Made by a program: the position numbers and the translations under genes. From Sphingobacteriaceae bacterium (GTDB lineage: Bacteria; Bacteroidota; Bacteroidia; Sphingobacteriales; Sphingobacteriaceae), in assembly GCA_025450155.1 (NCBI GenBank), contig JANWIB010000126.1, positions 1 to 8,833 on the forward strand: DNA of 8,833 bases, read 5' to 3'. The notes under the pieces were generated by a model. It was not told the origin of the DNA. It ran no database searches and saw nothing but the letters and a program-made list of their open reading frames with translations. Below, in pieces: positions 5,011 through 8,833 of this stretch. How positions within the stretch are numbered: the first letter of the stretch is position 1; the number at the start of each line of letters is the position of its first letter.

Positions 5011-7812
5011 TTAATGGGCTTCCAACCAATTGCTTCCCTGGCCAATTTCTACCACAATGGGCACTTCAGTTTTGATGGCATGTTTCATTCGCTCTGTGAT
5101 AATCCTTTTCATTGGTTCTATACAAGAATGATGGACATCAAAAACCAGCTCATCATGCACCTGCATCGTCATTTTTGCCTCTATTTTTTGCTCCTGTATA
5201 TCGCGATGAATGTTAATCATGGCAATTTTTATCATATCGGCAGCCGAACCTTGTATGGGAGCATTAATGGCATTTCGCTCAGCAAATCCCCTAACGGTGG
5301 CATTGGCCGAATTAATATCTCTCAGGTAACGGCGACGGCCTAAAATGGTTTGAACAAAACCGTTTTCACGGGCAAAGTTCATGGTATCGTTCATGTAATT
5401 TTTAATGCCCGGATATTGGTTAAAATATTGTTCAATAATTTCTGCAGCTTCTTTTCGGGGAATTCCTAAACCTTGAGAAAGCCCGAAAGCAGACTGGCCG
5501 TAAATAATTCCAAAGTTTACCGCTTTTGCATTTCTTCGTTTAGTTGAATCGACTTCCTCTAGCGACACTCCATAAACTTTGGCAGCAGTTGCGGTATGGA
5601 TGTCTAATCCCCGGGCAAAGGCATCCATCATGTTTGCGTCTTTGCTGATTTCGGCTATCAGACGAAGTTCAATTTGTGAATAATCTGCCGAGAGAATGAT
5701 GTGGTCGTCATCTCGTGGAATGAAGGCTTTTCGTACTTCCCTACCTCGCTCGGTTTTTATAGGTATATTTTGAAGATTGGGGTTATTTGAACTTAACCTT
5801 CCGGTTGAGGCTACAGCCTGGTTGTAGGAGGTATGTACTCTTCCTGTTTTGGGGTTAATCATTTGAGGAAGGGCGTCTACATAGGTTGATTTTAGTTTTT
5901 GCAACTGGCGAAAATCCAGGATATCTTTCACAATATCACTTTTATTGGCCAAAGCCGTTAACACATCTTCGCCCGTTTGATATTGCCCCGTTTTGGTTTT
6001 TTTGGCTTTCGGATCGAGTTGCAATTTTTCAAAAAGCACTTCGCCCAATTGTTTTGGAGAGGCTATATTGAATCTTACCCCAGCTTTTTCGTAAATTGTT
6101 TTTTCCAGTTGTTGGATATCGGTTTCCAGTTCTTTAGAAAATGCTTTTAAGGTATTCTGATCTATTTTAACCCCCTCACGCTCCATATCAGCCAATACAT
6201 AAATCAGCGGATTTTCAATTTCACTGGCCAATTTACCTGCGCCAGCTTCTTGCAGCATGGGCTCAAAAGTTTGTTTTAGTTGCAGGGTGATATCGGCATC
6301 TTCGGCTGCATATTCTTTAATCTTTTCCAACTCCACATCCCGCATGTTACCCTGATTTTTGCCTTTTGAACCAATAAGCGAGGTAATCGAAACGGGCGTG
6401 TAATCCAGAAAATTTTCTGCCAGAATATCCATGTTGTGTCTCGAATCGGGATCAAGAAGATAATGAGCCAGCATGGTATCGAAAAGTTCGCCTTTCACTT
6501 CAATGCCACACCCTTTCAGCGCCAGAATATCAAATTTTAAATTTTGTCCGATTTTAGCGATGTTTTCGTTTTCAAATAGAGATTTAAATTCGGTAATTCG
6601 GCTGCTGCATTGATCCTGATCTACAGGCATGGGTACATACCAGGCTTCTCCTGCTTCTACAGCAAATGAGAGACCTACCAATTCAGAATTATTAGCATCA
6701 GTACCTGTGGTTTCCGTATCGAAACAAATAAATTTTTGGGTGAGAAGAAATTCGATCAACTCTTTTCTTTTTTCGGGAGTATCCACTAAATGATACGTAT
6801 GCACCGTATTGGTAATGTTTTTCGCTGTATGCTGCGTTTCGATTATTAGCGTTTCTTTTTTAACTACAGAAGCCTGTTCTACCGTATTTCCAAACAAGTC
6901 TGTTTGCACACCGATAGTAGATTTTGCTTCGGCTAAGCTAAAATCTTCCCCAAAAACACGCTTTCCAATGGTTCTGAACTCTAATTCCGCAAAGAGCGGT
7001 TCTAAGGCTTCGCGGTTGGGTTGATTTAATTCTAAGGCTTCCTCTTCTAATTCAACAGGGGCATCCAATAAAATAGTTGCCAGTTTTTTAGATATTAAGC
7101 CCTGCTCGGCATATTGCTCCACGTTTTCTTTCATCTTTCCCTTCAGTTCGTGACTGTTGGCAATAACATTTTCTACCGAACCGTATTGTTTGATAAGCGT
7201 TTTCGCCGTTTTTTCACCTACACCGGGTATACCGGGTATGTTATCAACCGAATCTCCCCAAAGGCCTAAAATGTCAATTACCTGTTCTACCCGATCTATT
7301 TCCCATTTTTTTAATATTTCCTGCACGCCCAATATTTCCATATCGTTGCCCATCCGGGCTGGCTTATAGATGAAAATATGGTCGGAAACCAACTGAGCAA
7401 AATCTTTGTCGGGAGTCATGCAATAAACGGTGAATCCTTCTTTTTCGGCTTTTTTAGCCAATGTGCCAATAATATCATCCGCTTCATATCCATCGGAAGT
7501 AATTACCGGAATATTAAATCCTTCAATAAGTCGGAAGATATATGGAATGGCTGTCGAAAGGTCTTCGGGCATGGCTTCCCGGTGAGCTTTGTAACCATCA
7601 AAATCGGTATGACGTTCCGTCGGCGCTTCGGTATCGAATACTACGGCGATATGTGTAGGCTTTTCTTTTTTTAATATTTCGAGCAATGTATTAGTAAAAC
7701 CCATGATGGCCGAGGTGTTTAAACCACCAGAAGTAAATCGCGGATTTTTGCTCAAGGCAAAATGCGCCCGGTAAATGAGGGCCATACCGTCTAAGAGAAA
7801 GAGTTTTTTCAT
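5011..7812 (-). CDS. polA: DNA polymerase I
   Basis: PolA fills gaps and removes RNA primers in replication and excision repair. At 933 residues it is full length. The 5' nuclease domain (about 1-290) shows LLDG (Asp8), VVFDTE (Asp60), GYEADDIIGTLA (109-119), TPDKDF (133-138) and GLWGDSVDNIPGIPGVGEKT (183-202, the helix-hairpin-helix region with Asp187 and Asp190). A variable linker follows (about 290-340). The 3'-5' exonuclease domain (about 340-515) keeps its metal ligands: Asp365 and Glu367 in CFDTETTG, Asp428 in NLKFD, and Tyr501/Asp505 in YAAEDADIT, so proofreading should be active. The polymerase domain has motif A (SADYSQIELR, Asp710), motif B (RRNAKAVNFGIIYG, 759-772, with Lys763 and Tyr771) and motif C (QVHDELVFDV, Asp887 and Glu888). 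It ends GSNWLEAH. The ATG at 7810-7812 gives the canonical MKKLFLLDG start. tag lies 104 bp upstream; a -7-like element and an inverted repeat precede the gene. Confidence 0.98.
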   Translation of the reverse strand: MKKLFLLDGMALIYRAHFALSKNPRFTSGGLNTSAIMGFTNTLLEILKKEKPTHIAVVFDTEAPTERHTDFDGYKAHREAMPEDLSTAIPYIFRLIEGFNIPVITSDGYEADDIIGTLAKKAEKEGFTVYCMTPDKDFAQLVSDHIFIYKPARMGNDMEILGVQEILKKWEIDRVEQVIDILGLWGDSVDNIPGIPGVGEKTAKTLIKQYGSVENVIANSHELKGKMKENVEQYAEQGLISKKLATILLDAPVELEEEALELNQPNREALEPLFAELEFRTIGKRVFGEDFSLAEAKSTIGVQTDLFGNTVEQASVVKKETLIIETQHTAKNITNTVHTYHLVDTPEKRKELIEFLLTQKFICFDTETTGTDANNSELVGLSFAVEAGEAWYVPMPVDQDQCSSRITEFKSLFENENIAKIGQNLKFDILALKGCGIEVKGELFDTMLAHYLLDPDSRHNMDILAENFLDYTPVSITSLIGSKGKNQGNMRDVELEKIKEYAAEDADITLQLKQTFEPMLQEAGAGKLASEIENPLIYVLADMEREGVKIDQNTLKAFSKELETDIQQLEKTIYEKAGVRFNIASPKQLGEVLFEKLQLDPKAKKTKTGQYQTGEDVLTALANKSDIVKDILDFRQLQKLKSTYVDALPQMINPKTGRVHTSYNQAVASTGRLSSNNPNLQNIPIKTERGREVRKAFIPRDDDHIILSADYSQIELRLIAEISKDANMMDAFARGLDIHTATAAKVYGVSLEEVDSTKRRNAKAVNFGIIYGQSAFGLSQGLGIPRKEAAEIIEQYFNQYPGIKNYMNDTMNFARENGFVQTILGRRRYLRDINSANATVRGFAERNAINAPIQGSAADMIKIAMINIHRDIQEQKIEAKMTMQVHDELVFDVHHSCIEPMKRIITERMKHAIKTEVPIVVEIGQGSNWLEAH

Positions 7813-7824
7813 TGAATTAGGTAT

Positions 7825-7845
7825 AGATATCGTAAAGGGATATCT
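7825..7845 (-). promoter_or_regulatory. Inverted repeat in the polA 5' leader
   Basis: AGATATC (7825-7831) and GATATCT (7839-7845) are perfect 7-bp arms around a 7-nt spacer, 13-33 bases upstream of the polA ATG. If the -7 element at 7847-7854 is right, transcription would begin inside the distal arm. The repeat would then either form a hairpin at the very 5' end of the mRNA or act as a dyad operator over the start site. The repeat is certain; its function is inferred. Confidence 0.45.
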
Positions 7846-7846
7846 T

Positions 7847-7854
7847 CAAAAATA
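7847..7854 (-). promoter_or_regulatory. Candidate -7 element of the polA promoter
   Basis: On the minus strand this reads TATTTTTG, an exact match to the Bacteroidota -7 consensus TAnnTTTG, ending 34 bases before the polA start codon. No good -33 TTG/TTTG lies at the usual spacing; the nearest is only a TGG at 7878-7880. The call rests on the -7 match and its position in the tag-polA spacer. Confidence 0.4.
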
Positions 7855-7916
7855 AGAATCCTAAGCAATAATGAATACCACTTAAGATAGGGTTGAAAAA
7901 AAGTTGGAATCAAATG

Positions 7917-8504
7917 TTAAGAATATGTAATGCAATCGACAATATGATCATTCACCATACCTGTTGCCTGCATATGGGCATAGCAAATGGTAGTACCAAA
8001 AAATTTAAACCCCCGTTTTTTCATATCTTTTGAAATAGTATCAGAAATTTCTGTTCGGGCAGGTACTTCACTCATACTTTTTCGGTTATTAATAATGGGT
8101 TTTTGATTGGGCATAAATGAATAGAGGTATTTGTCGAAAGAGCCAAACTCTTTTTGTACTTCTAAGAATTTTTGAGCATTATTAATAGCCGCTTCTATTT
8201 TCTGGCGATTGCGGATAATTCCGGGATCAAGTAACAAACGTTCTACATCAATCTCTGTAAACTGTGCCACCTTAATAGGATCGAAACCGGAAAAGGCTTT
8301 ACGATAATTTTCGCGTTTTCGGAGAACTGTTATCCAGCTTAATCCTGCCTGCGCTGATTCTAATACTAAAAACTCGAAAAGAACGAGGTCGTCATGCATT
8401 TCTTTTCCCCACTCTTCGTCATGATATTGAATATATAGGGGATCTGTTCCGCACCAGGAACATCTTGTTGCATTTGAATCTATGGATTTAGAGCTGGCAG
8501 CCAT
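7917..8504 (-). CDS. tag: DNA-3-methyladenine glycosylase I
   Basis: Tag excises 3-methyladenine from alkylated DNA, leaving an abasic site for base-excision repair. The 195 residues cover the whole family with an extra leader of about 11 residues before the first zinc cysteine compared with E. coli Tag. RCSWCGTDPLYIQYHDEEWG (14-33) is diagnostic. The structural zinc ligands seen in E. coli all have counterparts: Cys15, His28, His187 and Cys191 (the last two in NDHIVDC). The base-recognition residues also align: Tyr27, Glu49 in VLES, and Trp57 in QAGLSWITVLRKRENYR (52-68). KKRGFKFFGTTICYAHMQ (162-179) is the conserved C-terminal block. The ATG at 8502-8504 is the only ATG before the zinc motif. 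A weak promoter candidate upstream is TAAATTTT (minus strand, 8545-8552) with a TTG 21 bp before it. polA follows in the same direction after 104 bp, a sensible repair neighbour. Confidence 0.96.
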   Translation of the reverse strand: MAASSKSIDSNATRCSWCGTDPLYIQYHDEEWGKEMHDDLVLFEFLVLESAQAGLSWITVLRKRENYRKAFSGFDPIKVAQFTEIDVERLLLDPGIIRNRQKIEAAINNAQKFLEVQKEFGSFDKYLYSFMPNQKPIINNRKSMSEVPARTEISDTISKDMKKRGFKFFGTTICYAHMQATGMVNDHIVDCITYS

Positions 8505-8570
8505 ATTTGATAAAATTATGTTTTAAAGTTTTAATAATCTTGTTAAAATTTATCCGCAGTTTTATCATTA

Positions 8571-8604
8571 GAGCAAGAGTAGGGTCAAGCTGCAAAACTT
8601 GCTC
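8571..8604 (-). terminator. Inverted repeat over the stop of the upstream gene
   Basis: GAGCAAG (8571-8577) and CTTGCTC (8598-8604) are perfect 7-bp arms with a 20-nt centre; a nested CAAG/CTTG pair (8586-8589 and 8598-8601) would compete for the same arm. One arm overlaps the TGA stop (8603-8605) of the gene to the right. The place suits a terminator between that gene and tag, but no clean T-run follows. Confidence 0.3.
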
Positions 8605-8833
8605 AATCATTCGTCCGTCCATATCTTACATAATAAATAAACAGCTTAAAAGCCATTATCACGTGGTTAAACAGGTTCGGAATCAATCCATAATGCTTAG
8701 AAAATATATGAAATCGTTCCCTTAAGCTTTGCCGGTGTCTGTTTTTAGACATCCCTCCAACCAAGTATTTTGCCACATACATCCGGGTATTCACAATTTT
8801 TTTAGCTTTCTTCACTGCCTTCAATATCCAGTC
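8603..8833 (-). CDS. Probable glycosyltransferase, family 2-like (C-terminal fragment)
   Basis: The frame is open from the right edge (reading DWILKAVKKAKK...) to TGA at 8603-8605, giving 76 C-terminal residues. The in-frame TTG at 8822-8824 is probably internal, because reading continues upstream through it. The piece is strongly basic (KAVKKAKK, SKNRHRQSLRERF), then has an amphipathic to hydrophobic segment (YGLIPNLFNHVIMAFKLFIYYV) and ends RYGRTND. This combination, especially VGGMSKNRHRQSLRERF followed by KHYGLIPNLFNH, resembles the tail of Bacteroidota family-2 glycosyltransferases that work at the inner face of the membrane on surface polysaccharide. The catalytic DxD region lies outside the window, so this is recognition of a tail only. 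Another membrane-associated basic protein is possible. Confidence 0.45.
   Translation of the reverse strand, partial: DWILKAVKKAKKIVNTRMYVAKYLVGGMSKNRHRQSLRERFHIFSKHYGLIPNLFNHVIMAFKLFIYYVRYGRTND

Noticed and set aside
7309..7679. The same T-rich 14-mer (TTTTTTAATATTTC) appears twice in polA
   Set aside because: Both copies encode the common peptide EILKK (antisense reading); coincidence of codon use in an AT-rich gene explains it.
8507..8725. Plus-strand open frame of 72 codons opposite the tag upstream region and the glycosyltransferase tail
   Set aside because: It overlaps the probable glycosyltransferase frame, which has a more protein-like composition and stays open to the window edge.
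1..8833. CRISPR array, insertion sequence or defence island
   Set aside because: No regularly spaced direct repeats, no transposase-like reading frame and no defence-type genes were seen; most genes are standard housekeeping genes.

Overview
The window looks like chromosomal DNA from a Bacteroidota species, most likely of the Sphingobacteriaceae type (Pedobacter/Solitalea-like). The signs are low GC in most genes, few recognisable Shine-Dalgarno sequences, a TAnnTTTG-type -7 promoter element before polA, glgA/glgC sequences of Bacteroidota type, and a palindromic intergenic element of a kind I recall from these genomes. This assignment comes from recognition, not from a search.

Layout from left to right. 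Positions 1-332 (+) hold the 3' end of a serine hydrolase of the class A beta-lactamase/transpeptidase-like fold. It converges on a minus-strand pair: a predicted lipoprotein (1257-1913) followed by a seven-helix membrane protein (448-1188). Everything to the right is also on the minus strand. glgA (3329-4756) and glgC (2054-3319) form a tight two-gene glycogen-synthesis operon, 9 bp apart. A 245-bp spacer with a large imperfect palindrome separates it from polA (5011-7812), a full-length DNA polymerase I with all three activities apparently intact. Upstream of polA lies tag (7917-8504), 3-methyladenine DNA glycosylase I. Upstream of tag is the 3' end of a probable glycosyltransferase gene (8603-8833), cut by the window edge.

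How the genes work together. GlgC makes ADP-glucose and GlgA polymerises it into alpha-1,4-glucan; no branching enzyme or phosphorylase gene is in view. Tag removes alkylated adenine, and PolA can fill the gap after strand incision, so tag-polA is a plausible base-excision-repair neighbourhood. The 104-bp spacer carries its own promoter-like element for polA. The lipoprotein and membrane protein are not recognised beyond their topology.

This is mostly an ordinary housekeeping region. I found no CRISPR array, tRNA, rRNA, transposase or defence system. The points worth a second look are small: the palindromic element between polA and glgA, an exact 14-bp tandem duplication that supplies the glgA stop codon, an inverted repeat at the predicted polA transcription start, and the uncharacterised lipoprotein/membrane-protein pair. 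No intergenic stretch exceeds 300 bases.
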